A stretch of DNA of 64,000 bases from Anaerolineaceae bacterium UBA4781 (GTDB lineage: Bacteria > Chloroflexota > Anaerolineae > Anaerolineales > Anaerolineaceae). Position numbers and translations under genes: made by a program. The number at the start of each line of letters is the position of its first letter. Position 1 is the first letter of the stretch. Of this stretch, positions 9,236 through 17,630 are shown piece by piece. Location of the stretch: contig DHHD01000106.1 in assembly GCA_002403105.1 (NCBI GenBank), positions 1 through 64,000 on the forward strand, given 5' to 3'. The notes below the pieces were generated by a model that searched no databases, was not told the DNA's origin, and saw only the letters and a list, made by a program, of their open reading frames with translations.

Positions 9236-10127
9236 TGTTTTGTGCTGGTTTATTTCGTTGTTGTGGATTTTCAGGTAATCCATTCAATACTTCAATCTCT
9301 TCGATTGGAAATTCTTTGACCCCAATTTCAGGCAAACTTACCAGGACAGTTTTCCTCAAAGGATAAACATCTCTGATACGCCCCTCCCCTTTTGGGGTCA
9401 TAACGCGTTTATTCTTCTTCGGCATACCCTTCATTGAATCACGATACAGGCAATACTCATAATTCAAGCAGCAGCGTAATCTCTCGCACATTCCAGTAAT
9501 ATCAGTTGGCGTAAGTGAAATACCTTGTGTTTTTGCCATCCTGATCGAGATCGAATCAAAATCAGTTAGAAACCTCGCGCAGCAGCGAATTTCTAATCCA
9601 CATGCGCCCATTCCACCAAAGTATTTTGCAGCATCGCGTGGTCCAATTTTGTGAAAGTTGATCTTATGTTTTGGAAAATCCTTTTTTAGTGAATCTTGCA
9701 TTCTTTTAAAATTGGTGATCTTATCATCTTCACTGGTATAGTGAAATGTAATACAGTTTCCATCGAAACTGATTTCCGTGTAGATGAATTTCATGCCTTC
9801 TACGTTCAATTCGCGAATACATTTGGCTATCCGCATATTCGCTTCTTGTTCGTTTTCTTCAATTTCCACACGTTTTTTTAAATCTGATTCTGTAGCTTTC
9901 CGTTCAATTTTCTTGACCTTATCCAATTCGAGTGTAGATATATCTTCGATTACAACAACAATTTCTCCCAGCTGCCAACCGCGAGTGGTCTGCACTACCA
10001 CAAAATCACCTAATTTAACATCCTCAAATGCCGTAGCATCGAAATTATAGCTTTTGCTGATCTTTGAAAAACGAACACCAACTATTACTGGTTTTCGCTG
10101 TTCTTGAATAGATTCTTGATCTGTCAT
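9195..10127 (-). CDS. ricT: PSP1 domain protein (RicT/YaaT-like)
   Basis: A 310-residue cytosolic protein. The PSP1 C-terminal domain includes the Cys-rich signature GMGACGLEIRCCARFL followed by GMCERLRCCLNYEYC. In Bacillus RicT these cysteines take part in Fe-S clusters of the RicA-RicF-RicT complex, which promotes RNase Y-dependent mRNA maturation. RicA and RicF are not in this window. The C-terminus adds a basic, Asn/Gln-rich tail. The gene lies 8 bp after mrp on the same strand and overlaps the PIG-L gene, so the three are probably cotranscribed. Confidence 0.85.
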   Translation of the reverse strand: MTDQESIQEQRKPVIVGVRFSKISKSYNFDATAFEDVKLGDFVVVQTTRGWQLGEIVVVIEDISTLELDKVKKIERKATESDLKKRVEIEENEQEANMRIAKCIRELNVEGMKFIYTEISFDGNCITFHYTSEDDKITNFKRMQDSLKKDFPKHKINFHKIGPRDAAKYFGGMGACGLEIRCCARFLTDFDSISIRMAKTQGISLTPTDITGMCERLRCCLNYEYCLYRDSMKGMPKKNKRVMTPKGEGRIRDVYPLRKTVLVSLPEIGVKEFPIEEIEVLNGLPENPQQRNKPAQNNEQNTSNHKNNVH

Positions 10128-10135
10128 GATTGGAG

Positions 10136-11185
10136 TTATTCCTGTACAACCAATTGTGAAATCTTACCAGCAATGGAGCAGGCCAGTTCATTCAATATTT
10201 TTGCAGCCGCTGAGTTGGGGTCGGAGATCACAATAGGTCTTCCATTATCCCCTCCTTCGCGAACCGCAGGGTTTAATGGTATTTGCCCAAGAAGTGGAAT
10301 TCCTGTTCTTTCAGCTAAAGCTTTTCCTCCTCCGTTGCCAAAGATTTCCATCTTTGTTCCATTTTCCAATTCTAAAAAGCTCATATTTTCAATAATTCCA
10401 AGTACAGGGATATTCAGTTTATTGAACATTTCTAACCCTCGTGCAGCATCATCCACTGAAACTTTTTGTGGAAGAGTAATGATCAAACCGCCAGTTAGAC
10501 TTAAGTTTTGCGCTACGCTTAGTTGAACATCGCCTGTGCCTGGTGGAAGATCGATAATGAGATAATCCAGATCACCCCAATTGACATCAACCAGGAATTG
10601 GCGAATGGTAGAGTGAAGCAAGGGTCCTCTCCAGATAAGTGGCTGTCCCTCTTGCACCAATAATCCGATTGAAATAATTTTTACTCCATACGCTTCAGCA
10701 GGGATGATTTTTTTATCTTTTACTGGAGGTAGTTCCGTTATTCCCATCATCCGGGGAACATTAGGCCCATAGATATCCGCATCCAATAGACCAACTGTCG
10801 CCCCAGTCTGCGCAAGTGCCACAGCTAAATTCACCGCAACCGTTGTCTTTCCAACCCCACCCTTCCCTGAAGCAACAGCAATGGAATTTTTTATCGGGAG
10901 TACGATCGAATCTTCATTTTGTTTTTGATGGGTCGCTACATTCGCCGCCATATTTATAGTGACCGATTTTACTCCTTTAATTCCCATGACCGCATCATGG
11001 GCAGCTTTTTGCAGGTAATTTTTTAAAGGGCAGGCTGGTGTTGTGAGAACCAGGGTCAGGGTTACTTCATCTCCTTGTATTCTGATATCCTGGATCATAT
11101 TTAAACTAACTAGGTCCTTCTTTAATTCTGGGTCCATCACTCTACTGAGTGCAGTGAGTATATCTTTTTCAGTAATTGGTACCAT
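10136..11185 (-). CDS. mrp: Mrp/NBP35-family P-loop ATPase (iron-sulfur carrier-like)
   Basis: A 349-residue protein: an N-terminal MIP18/DUF59 domain (about residues 1-90, with TTPACPLKNYL) and a deviant Walker A GKGGVGKTT near residue 107, then DADIYGPNVPRMMG and LIIDLPPGTGDVQLS. Mrp/ApbC proteins carry Fe-S clusters to apoproteins. The usual CxxC pair after ENMS(Y/F) is absent here: the segment reads ENMSFLELENGTKMEIFG with no cysteines, so cluster binding by the canonical site is doubtful. Upstream of ricT, 8 bp apart. Confidence 0.9.
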   Translation of the reverse strand: MVPITEKDILTALSRVMDPELKKDLVSLNMIQDIRIQGDEVTLTLVLTTPACPLKNYLQKAAHDAVMGIKGVKSVTINMAANVATHQKQNEDSIVLPIKNSIAVASGKGGVGKTTVAVNLAVALAQTGATVGLLDADIYGPNVPRMMGITELPPVKDKKIIPAEAYGVKIISIGLLVQEGQPLIWRGPLLHSTIRQFLVDVNWGDLDYLIIDLPPGTGDVQLSVAQNLSLTGGLIITLPQKVSVDDAARGLEMFNKLNIPVLGIIENMSFLELENGTKMEIFGNGGGKALAERTGIPLLGQIPLNPAVREGGDNGRPIVISDPNSAAAKILNELACSIAGKISQLVVQE

Positions 11186-11313
11186 TATTTTTCCTGTAAA
11201 CTTGTTTTGTACTGGTTATTGTAACATAAGGGAATCTCAAATAATTTATTGTAATTATCTTCTTTCGTATTTCTGATAGAATCAAAAAGATATTGTTTAT
11301 TTAGGAGCACATC

Positions 11314-11865
11314 ATGACAAAAAAAGTATTTGTCGGTTATTCCACATGGTCTGGATCTACACATGAAGTTGCTGATGCCATAGCCATCCATCTCAAAAAA
11401 TGTGGTTTTGAAGTTGAAGTTTTTAACTTTAAAAATGTAAAAATCCTTTCTAATTATGATGCTTTCATTTTAGGTACCTCCATCCACGCAAGCCACCCAA
11501 GTGGAGCATTTATAAATTTCATAAAGAAGAACTATACAATCCTTTCAAAAAAACAAACCGCTCTCTTTGTTGTTTGTGCAAATATGTTTGAGGATACTCC
11601 TGAGAATCGTTCTGAAACACTTACCTGGCTTCAAGATTCATTAAAGGATATCCCGGCGATCTCATTTCTCGATATAGGATTATTTGGTGGTGCAGTGATA
11701 ACGAGCGGTCCTGATTACGAAAAATTAAATCCTTTTGTGAAGCTTATTATTAAATCAATGAAAAAAACAATCGTTGAAAAATTAGAGCACGAAGATTTTC
11801 GCGATTGGGAAAAGATAACACTCTGGTCTGAAGAAATTGCCAGGAAAATAGAAGGGGCTGTCTAA
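11314..11865 (+). CDS. Flavodoxin-domain protein
   Basis: A 183-residue flavodoxin-fold protein. The phosphate-binding loop STWSGSTHEVA follows the first strand near residues 9-19, and later segments (LGTSIHASHPSG, ANMFEDTPENR) fit the flavodoxin_5/HemG-like family, which includes protoporphyrinogen oxidase HemG and menaquinone-dependent relatives. AGGAG lies 7 nt before the start. The last codons and the stop (11863-11865) fall inside the left inverted repeat of the MITE-like element at 11851-12016, so the native C-terminus may have been altered by its insertion. Substrate and partner are unknown. Confidence 0.8.
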   Translation: MTKKVFVGYSTWSGSTHEVADAIAIHLKKCGFEVEVFNFKNVKILSNYDAFILGTSIHASHPSGAFINFIKKNYTILSKKQTALFVVCANMFEDTPENRSETLTWLQDSLKDIPAISFLDIGLFGGAVITSGPDYEKLNPFVKLIIKSMKKTIVEKLEHEDFRDWEKITLWSEEIARKIEGAV

Positions 11866-12016
11866 AAAGTAGACTTCCCCTTTTTCATCTCCCACTAAAT
11901 GCCAAACTTTGCATGCTGGAGGGTCTGTTCGCCCCACGGCAGGGCATTTATTATAGATTTTCTCCCACAATTGCTTGTCAAAAAAGAAAAATCCAGACTT
12001 TTGGGACAGCCCCTTC
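11851..12016. mobile_element. MITE-like element with terminal inverted repeats
   Basis: A 166-bp non-coding segment bounded by GAAGGGGCTGTC on the left and its exact complement GACAGCCCCTTC on the right. Similarity continues inward (left TAAAAAGT, right CCAAAAGT read from the other end). Further inside, TAAATGCC and GGGCATTTA form a second inverted pair. No transposase is encoded. The size, long terminal inverted repeats and lack of coding suggest a miniature inverted-repeat element mobilised by an IS elsewhere. No convincing target duplication is visible. It lies between the convergent flavodoxin and glmS genes and supplies the flavodoxin stop codon. Confidence 0.55.
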
Positions 12017-13858
12017 TTATTCTACCGTTACAGATTTAGCCAGATTCCTCGGTTGATCCACATCCAATCCACGCAGAGCAGCGATATGATAAGCCAGCAT
12101 TTGTAAAGGGAGCGAGGTAAAGACAGGTGTCAACAACCATGGGGTTTCAGGTATCCATAGCACATAATCACCTAAAACTTTTGCGTTTTCATCGCCATCT
12201 GTTGCTACTAAAATTAGAATGCCGCCACGTGCCTTGGCTTGTTCCACTTGACTTAACATTTTTTCATACCATTTATCTTTCGGCATGATGGCTAAAACTG
12301 GCATTTCTTTATCGATCAATGCGATAGGGCCATGTTTCATCTCTCCAGCCGGATACGCTTCAGCATGGATATATGAAATTTCTTTCAGCTTTAGAGCACC
12401 TTCATATGCAATCGGCATATTGATCCCCCGACCAAGATATAAAATATTTCGAATATCTTTGAGCTGTTCTGCAACTTCTTTCACTGTCTCTTCTCGCTTT
12501 AAACATTCTCCAGCAAGTTCTGGAACGATTCGCAGATCATGAATATATTGGAATTTCTTTTCTTCGCTGAGCGTGCCCCTTAAATCAGCCAGGTAGATTG
12601 CAAACATATACAGATCAACCAGGGGAGCTGTAAATGCCTTTGTAGATGCCACGCCAATCTCAGGACCCACCTGCATGGAAATGTATCCGTCAGCTACTCG
12701 CATGGCTTGCGATCCGATCGCGTTAACGATCGAAAGAACCATTGCACCTTTTTTATGCGCTTCATCCATCGCAGCCAGTGTATCGGCAGTTTCGCCCGAT
12801 TGGCTGATGCTTATTACACAAGTTTTATTATCGACAATCGGATCTCGATATCGGAATTCGGAAGCAATATCCACTTCCACTGGAATTTTGCAAATCTCCT
12901 CGATCATGGTTTTTCCAACCAATCCTGCATGATAGGCGGTACCGCAGGCAGTGATGACGATCTTTTGAATTGCTTTGGCTTTTTCAGGCGTTAGATTAAG
13001 ATTCATTAAATTGATCTGATTCTTCTCAAAATCTACTCTTCCAGAGAGTGTATCTGTTAAAGAACGTACCTGTTCATGGATTTCTTTTTGCATAAAATGA
13101 CGGTAGTTTCCTTTTTCAGCAGCAATGGGATCCCAAGCGATCGTATCGATCTTGGTGTTAATCTCCACTCCATCCAGAGTTTTGATATGTACATCATTTT
13201 TTGTTACGATCGCCATTTGATGAGATTCTAGAAAGCTCATCTTTCGGGTATATTCCATCAGTGCCGGGATATCCGATGCGATAAAATTCTCCCTTTCGCC
13301 ATATCCAATCACAACTCCACCTGCATTCCCAATGCGTGCCGCAATGATCTTATCAGGCTCCAAACTGGAAATAACCACAATCCCATGTGCACCTTTGATT
13401 CGCAGTAAGCTCTTACGAACTGCTTCCTCAAGGGTTTCAGAGGTGGTAAGGTTGCGTTCGATTAAATAAACAATTGTCTCAGTATCCGTTTCGGACTGGA
13501 ATTTAGCACCCTCGGCTTCCAATTCTTCTTTTAGTTCCAGGTAATTCTCCACAATACCGTTGTGCACGATCACTACTTTTCCGGTTTCCCCAATATGTGG
13601 ATGGGCATTCTTTTCACTAGGGGCGCCATGCGTTGCCCATCGTGTATGACCGATCCCAATACTTCCGCTTAATGGTTTTTCTTTTACCAATATTTCCAGA
13701 TTGTTGAGCTTGCCGACATCTCGCCGTAATTCGATATGCCCATCTTCGATCACAGCAATTCCGGCAGAATCATACCCTCGATATTCTAGTTTTTTTAGCC
13801 CCCCCAAGATAATAGGCGTAGCATTCTTATCACCGATATAGCCAACAATACCACACAT
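12017..13858 (-). CDS. glmS: Glutamine--fructose-6-phosphate aminotransferase (isomerizing)
   Basis: Makes glucosamine-6-phosphate from fructose-6-phosphate and glutamine, the entry step to UDP-GlcNAc and peptidoglycan. The N-terminus MCGIVGYIGD places the nucleophile Cys directly after the start Met, which fixes the start at 13858 rather than four codons upstream. Glutaminase motifs GHTRWATHG and HNGIVENY are present, then two SIS domains (SISQSGETADTLAA, EGALKLKEISYIHAEAYPAGE) and the C-terminal NLAKSVTVE. Length 613 residues is normal. AGGTAT precedes the start, and the 5' leader carries a glmS ribozyme. Confidence 0.97.
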   Translation of the reverse strand: MCGIVGYIGDKNATPIILGGLKKLEYRGYDSAGIAVIEDGHIELRRDVGKLNNLEILVKEKPLSGSIGIGHTRWATHGAPSEKNAHPHIGETGKVVIVHNGIVENYLELKEELEAEGAKFQSETDTETIVYLIERNLTTSETLEEAVRKSLLRIKGAHGIVVISSLEPDKIIAARIGNAGGVVIGYGERENFIASDIPALMEYTRKMSFLESHQMAIVTKNDVHIKTLDGVEINTKIDTIAWDPIAAEKGNYRHFMQKEIHEQVRSLTDTLSGRVDFEKNQINLMNLNLTPEKAKAIQKIVITACGTAYHAGLVGKTMIEEICKIPVEVDIASEFRYRDPIVDNKTCVISISQSGETADTLAAMDEAHKKGAMVLSIVNAIGSQAMRVADGYISMQVGPEIGVASTKAFTAPLVDLYMFAIYLADLRGTLSEEKKFQYIHDLRIVPELAGECLKREETVKEVAEQLKDIRNILYLGRGINMPIAYEGALKLKEISYIHAEAYPAGEMKHGPIALIDKEMPVLAIMPKDKWYEKMLSQVEQAKARGGILILVATDGDENAKVLGDYVLWIPETPWLLTPVFTSLPLQMLAYHIAALRGLDVDQPRNLAKSVTVE

Positions 13859-13921
13859 GTATACCTCCATGGTTTTCGGTAAGATTATGAATTAGTCAGA
13901 TCTTACTGACTAAATACTATT

Positions 13922-14072
13922 TTGGGGAAAGGGCACGGATAGTTTTTTGATTTTGTTATCCGGGAAGGCATCCGCCGAACTCTCGATTTTCTTGCACCGT
14001 TGTGCAATTAGTTCTACCTTGCAGTAGAAAACCTTCATCCTCGTCATCCCATCCTGGATGGGATCAGGCGCT
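13922..14072 (-). promoter_or_regulatory. glmS ribozyme (glucosamine-6-phosphate-responsive self-cleaving leader)
   Basis: Read on the minus strand, the glmS leader contains the glmS-ribozyme core in order: the cleavage site TA/GCGCC (A at 14072, G at 14071), a P2 hairpin GATCCCATCC-AGGATGGGAT, GACGAGG, two extra hairpins (TTCTAC-GTAGAA and TTGCAC-GTGCAA), ATCGAG, the invariant TTCGGCGGATG (about 13970-13980), CCCG, and a P4-like hairpin CGGATA-TATCCG. These elements match the known glmS ribozyme consensus in sequence and order. It would cleave the glmS mRNA when GlcN6P is abundant. About 60 nt separate it from the glmS start, including a TTAGTCAG-CTGACTAA hairpin. Confidence 0.9.
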
Positions 14073-14112
14073 ATTCCTTTCCTTGGCTCTGGTCTTTCCA
14101 GAACCAAGGCGT

Positions 14113-14118
14113 ATTATA
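14113..14118 (-). promoter_or_regulatory. Probable -10 box of the glmS promoter
   Basis: TATAAT on the minus strand, about 40 nt before the ribozyme cleavage site. The -35 region is weak by eye. Transcription would start near 14106, and the transcript would begin with the hairpin CCTTGG...CCAAGG that precedes the cleavage site. Confidence 0.5.
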
Positions 14119-14144
14119 ATGCATCTTTAGGAAATTTAAACACC

Positions 14145-14173
14145 TTGACAGGGAGTTTAAGCTTCCATAGAAT
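14145..14173 (+). promoter_or_regulatory. Sigma-70-type promoter of the gcv operon
   Basis: TTGACA (14145-14150), 17-bp spacer, TAGAAT (14168-14173). The predicted start near 14180 lies just before the first glycine aptamer. This is the strongest housekeeping promoter match in the intergenic region. Confidence 0.75.
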
Positions 14174-14184
14174 AAGTAAAAATT

Positions 14185-14361
14185 GAATGGGCGTGAGAAG
14201 AGTTCGAGTGCTTCGACACCGAAGGGGCAATTCTGCAAAACTTGCAGAAGAATCTCTCAGGTAAAAAGACTCACTGCCAATAAACTCTGGAGAGCATAAT
14301 GGATGCACCGACGGGGCAAGCCGCTTTTGAAGGCGAATCTCTCAGGTAAAATAACAGAGAT
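14185..14361 (+). promoter_or_regulatory. Tandem glycine riboswitch
   Basis: Two consecutive glycine aptamers. Each has the conserved core: first CACCGAAGGGGCAA then AATCTCTCAGGTAAAAAGAC (14218-14270); second GCACCGACGGGGCAA then GAATCTCTCAGGTAAAATAAC (14305-14356), closed by CTCTG (14285-14289) with CAGAG (14355-14359). The aptamers are joined by a short linker, as in known cooperative glycine riboswitches. The leader ends 44 nt before gcvH. A GTAC-based hairpin (about 14359-14382) lies between aptamer 2 and the AGGAG site and may act in the expression platform. Glycine binding is expected to switch the glycine cleavage genes on. Confidence 0.95.
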
Positions 14362-14404
14362 GTACAATTTTTATGTACCTCAAAAAAATAAACAGGAGTA
14401 AAAG

Positions 14405-14794
14405 ATGTCGACCCCAAAAGATCTTAAGTTCTCAGAAACAGATGAATGGATCAAAGTAAAAGGTAATACAGCTCTCATCGGAATCACTGATTTCGCTCAA
14501 AGTCAGCTTTCCGATATTGTATACGTAGAGTATGAGCTTGATGTAGATGACGATTTTGAAAAAGATGAGACGGTCGCAACCGTTGAATCCGTTAAAGCTG
14601 CAGCCGATATTCACGCACCTGTTTCCGGCACTATCTTGGAAATCAATGAAGCACTCATTGATAATCCAGAGCACCTTAATGAAGATCCCTACGGAAGTTG
14701 GTTATTTAAAATCTCGATCGAAGATCCTTCTGAAGTAGACGCACTAATGGATGCGGAAACTTACGATAGATTTTGTGAAGATCGGGGCGACTAA
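14405..14794 (+). CDS. gcvH: Glycine cleavage system H protein
   Basis: The lipoyl carrier of the glycine cleavage system, 129 residues. The lipoylation Lys is in ATVESVKAAADIHAPVSG (about residues 57-74). It moves the aminomethyl group from the P protein to the T protein. AGGAG lies 6 nt upstream of the ATG. It is first in an operon behind the glycine riboswitch; its stop overlaps the gcvPA start as TAATG. No gcvT or lipoamide dehydrogenase gene is present in this window, so those partners must be encoded elsewhere. Confidence 0.96.
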   Translation: MSTPKDLKFSETDEWIKVKGNTALIGITDFAQSQLSDIVYVEYELDVDDDFEKDETVATVESVKAAADIHAPVSGTILEINEALIDNPEHLNEDPYGSWLFKISIEDPSEVDALMDAETYDRFCEDRGD

Positions 14795-16146
14795 TGTTCA
14801 CGCCGCACACTGATGCGGAACGCAAAGAAATGTTAACAGCTCTTGGACTAAAAAGTATAGAAGAGCTGTTTTCTGACGTTCCAGGAAAATTCCGTTTTCC
14901 AGCTTTAAACTTGCCTGCAGGAATGAGCGAAATGTTCGCTCAAAATTATGTGGAAGGTTTTGCAGGAGCCAATGCCAGCACAAAGGAATTTGTCTGTTTC
15001 CTTGGAGCAGGCGTTTACGATCACTATATACCGGCTGCTGTTGATAGCATTCTGCGTAGAGGTGAATTCTTCACCGCCTACACACCTTACCAACCAGAAA
15101 TCTCACAAGGCACTTTGCAGTCCATTTTTGAATTTCAATCCTTGATCTGCAATCTTACTTCTTTAGAGGTAAGTAACGCTTCACACTATGATGGAGCAAC
15201 CGCTGCGGCTGAAGCGTGTCTCATGGCTTATGCACATTTTCGTGAAAAGCGAAAAAGGATCTTACTCTCTCATGCCATTCATCCTCAATATAGAGAAGTG
15301 ATCAATACGTATCTTAGTGGTGCGAGAGATATTGAGATCATTACATCTGGAAAAAATGAAGAATCCTTATCAGATCCGCGTGAAATTAATAATCTGATCG
15401 ATGAGGATACAGCGCTGGTAATGGTCCAATATCCTGATTTTTTCGGTAGAGTTTTTGATCTTTCAGATCTCATCAATGAGGCTCACCAAAAAGGTGCTCT
15501 CGTTTGCATGATTGTCAATCCAATCGCACTGGGTTTACTGAAAACACCTGGTCAAATGGGTGCGGATATCGCAGTTGGTGAAGGACAACCATTAGGAATC
15601 CCTCTTTCCTTCGGTGGTCCCTATCTTGGTTTTATTGCCGCTCGTAAAGACCTGGTGCGTAAATTATCAGGGCGCCTGGTCGGCGAAACAGTTGATGGGA
15701 ATGGGAAACGCGGTTATGTTCTCACATTAACAGCTCGTGAGCAGCATATTCGGCGCGAAAAAGCAACTTCAAATATTTGCTCCAATCAGGGATTGATGGC
15801 TCTGGCAGCCACAGTGTATATGAGCCTGCTGGGGAAATCAGGGATGCAACAAGTAAGTAATCTCTGCTATCAAAATGCTCATTATGCGGCTCAAAAGATT
15901 TCGGAGCTTGATGGATTCAAAATCCTTACTTCAGAACCATTCTTCCATGAGATCGTTGTTCAATGTCCTATATCTATTGATCATCTTAACCATCACCTTC
16001 TTGAAGAAGGTATCCTGGGCGGTTATGCTCTTGAACATGAATTTCCCGATTTGAAAGATTGCATGCTGCTGGCATTTACTGAAAAAACAAACAAAGAGAT
16101 CATTGATGTTCTTTGTGAAATCATGAAGGAGAGCAACCATGGCTGA
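14794..16146 (+). CDS. gcvPA: Glycine dehydrogenase (decarboxylating) subunit 1
   Basis: The N-terminal half of the split P protein, 450 residues. It opens with FTPHTDAERKEMLTALG, and FFTAYTPYQPEISQGTLQ, ASHYDGATAAAEA and PLSFGGPYLGFIA are diagnostic. It pairs with GcvPB to decarboxylate glycine with PLP and pass the aminomethyl group to GcvH. It starts within the gcvH stop codon and overlaps gcvPB by 8 bp, so translation is coupled along the operon. Confidence 0.96.
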   Translation: MFTPHTDAERKEMLTALGLKSIEELFSDVPGKFRFPALNLPAGMSEMFAQNYVEGFAGANASTKEFVCFLGAGVYDHYIPAAVDSILRRGEFFTAYTPYQPEISQGTLQSIFEFQSLICNLTSLEVSNASHYDGATAAAEACLMAYAHFREKRKRILLSHAIHPQYREVINTYLSGARDIEIITSGKNEESLSDPREINNLIDEDTALVMVQYPDFFGRVFDLSDLINEAHQKGALVCMIVNPIALGLLKTPGQMGADIAVGEGQPLGIPLSFGGPYLGFIAARKDLVRKLSGRLVGETVDGNGKRGYVLTLTAREQHIRREKATSNICSNQGLMALAATVYMSLLGKSGMQQVSNLCYQNAHYAAQKISELDGFKILTSEPFFHEIVVQCPISIDHLNHHLLEEGILGGYALEHEFPDLKDCMLLAFTEKTNKEIIDVLCEIMKESNHG

Positions 16147-17602
16147 ACCGACCATTTATGAGATCTCCTCACCCGGCAGAACAGGATTCCAATTCCACCA
16201 ACCGGATGTTCCAGTTGCACAACTACCTGCTGAATTAAAACGAAATGACCTACCTTTCCCGGAAGTATCGGAAGTGGATGTCATCCGTCATTTCACCCGA
16301 CTATCGCAGTTGAATTACGGTATTGATCTAGGTTTCTATCCGCTGGGATCCTGCACGATGAAATACAATCCACGCATTAATGAAGAGATGGCTCGCCTTT
16401 CTGGATTTGCAATGGCCCATCCCCTTCAACCCATTGAAACCGTACAGGGCAACCTGGCATTGATCTATCAACTGCAAGAATGGTTGAAAGAGATCAGCGG
16501 TTTTTCTGGTATCACGCTGCAGCCAGCCGCTGGGGCACAGGGTGAATTTGTGGGTGGTTTGATCATGCGCGCCTACCATCTCAGTCGCAATGATCTGAAG
16601 AGAACCAAGATCCTGGTTCCAGATTCCGCACATGGCACAAATCCCGCCACTTCTTCCATGAGCGGTTTCGAAGTGGTGAATATTCCTTCTGATAGTCGCG
16701 GCAATATTGACCTGGAAAAGTTAAAAGAAATTTGCGATGATTGCGTTGCCGGGCTCATGCTCACCAATCCCAACACGCTAGGCTTATTTGAAGAACACCT
16801 TCAGGAAGTTATTGCCATCATCCATGAAAAAGGTGGATTGGTTTATGGTGATGGTGCTAATTTCAATGCTCTGCTTGGAATCATCAAACCCGGCGAGGTC
16901 GGATTTGATATCATGCACTTTAACCTCCACAAGACTTTTTCCACACCTCATGGTGGTGGAGGCCCTGGTTCCGGTCCGGTTGCGGTTGCCGCTCATCTTG
17001 TCGACTTCTTACCTGCTCCTGTGGTGGGAATCGTTGAAGAAGGTGATGATGAAACACCTCCACTGTATGGCTTTATCACTCCTTCCAAGAGCATTGGAAG
17101 AATGAAATCTTTCTATGGGCACTTTGGCGTTTTGGTGAGAGCATTTACGTATATTGCCATGCATGGTGCGAATGGATTAAGAAACATATCAGAAAATGCA
17201 GTTCTCAACGCCAATTATTTAAAAAAGCTGCTTGGCAATGCTTATACAGTTCCTTACGATCGAGCTTGCATGCACGAATTTGTTGCAGAGGGTTTTTGGG
17301 ATGATGCTCCTGGCATCCACGCATTGGATGTCGCGAAGAGGATGATGGATTATGGTATCCATCCACCAACCAATTATTTTCCATTGATCGTTAAAGAAGC
17401 CTTGATGATCGAACCTACGGAAACCGAATCAAAACAAGAAATTGAGCACTTTGCAGAGATTATGAAGACGATCGCGCATGAAGCACATACAGAACCTGAA
17501 TTACTGCATACTGCCCCTCATCACACACCCATTGGAAGATTGGATGAAGTGAAAGCAGCCAAAGATCTGGTTTTGTGCTGCTGGATTCCGCCAGAAGAAT
17601 AA
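16139..17602 (+). CDS. gcvPB: Glycine dehydrogenase (decarboxylating) subunit 2
   Basis: The C-terminal, PLP-binding half of the split P protein, 487 residues. The PLP Lys is in HFNLHKTFSTPHGGGGPG, and LGFYPLGSCTMKYNPRINE near the N-terminus and the AAGAQGEFVGG segment are typical. It forms a heterotetramer with GcvPA. It is the last gene of the riboswitch-controlled operon and is followed within 10 bp by a strong intrinsic terminator shared with the convergent alaS. Confidence 0.97.
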   Translation: MAEPTIYEISSPGRTGFQFHQPDVPVAQLPAELKRNDLPFPEVSEVDVIRHFTRLSQLNYGIDLGFYPLGSCTMKYNPRINEEMARLSGFAMAHPLQPIETVQGNLALIYQLQEWLKEISGFSGITLQPAAGAQGEFVGGLIMRAYHLSRNDLKRTKILVPDSAHGTNPATSSMSGFEVVNIPSDSRGNIDLEKLKEICDDCVAGLMLTNPNTLGLFEEHLQEVIAIIHEKGGLVYGDGANFNALLGIIKPGEVGFDIMHFNLHKTFSTPHGGGGPGSGPVAVAAHLVDFLPAPVVGIVEEGDDETPPLYGFITPSKSIGRMKSFYGHFGVLVRAFTYIAMHGANGLRNISENAVLNANYLKKLLGNAYTVPYDRACMHEFVAEGFWDDAPGIHALDVAKRMMDYGIHPPTNYFPLIVKEALMIEPTETESKQEIEHFAEIMKTIAHEAHTEPELLHTAPHHTPIGRLDEVKAAKDLVLCCWIPPEE

Positions 17603-17609
17603 ATCGTAA

Positions 17610-17630
17610 CCGCCCTCTCGGGCGGTTTTC
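17610..17630 (+). terminator. Intrinsic terminator after gcvPB
   Basis: Perfect GC-rich hairpin CCGCCC-TCTC-GGGCGG followed by TTTTC. It closes the gcv operon just before the alaS stop codon on the other strand. Confidence 0.9.

Noticed and set aside
13910..14107. 65-residue reading frame upstream of glmS
   Set aside because: It lies entirely in the glmS ribozyme; the hairpins and conserved core explain the sequence better than a protein.
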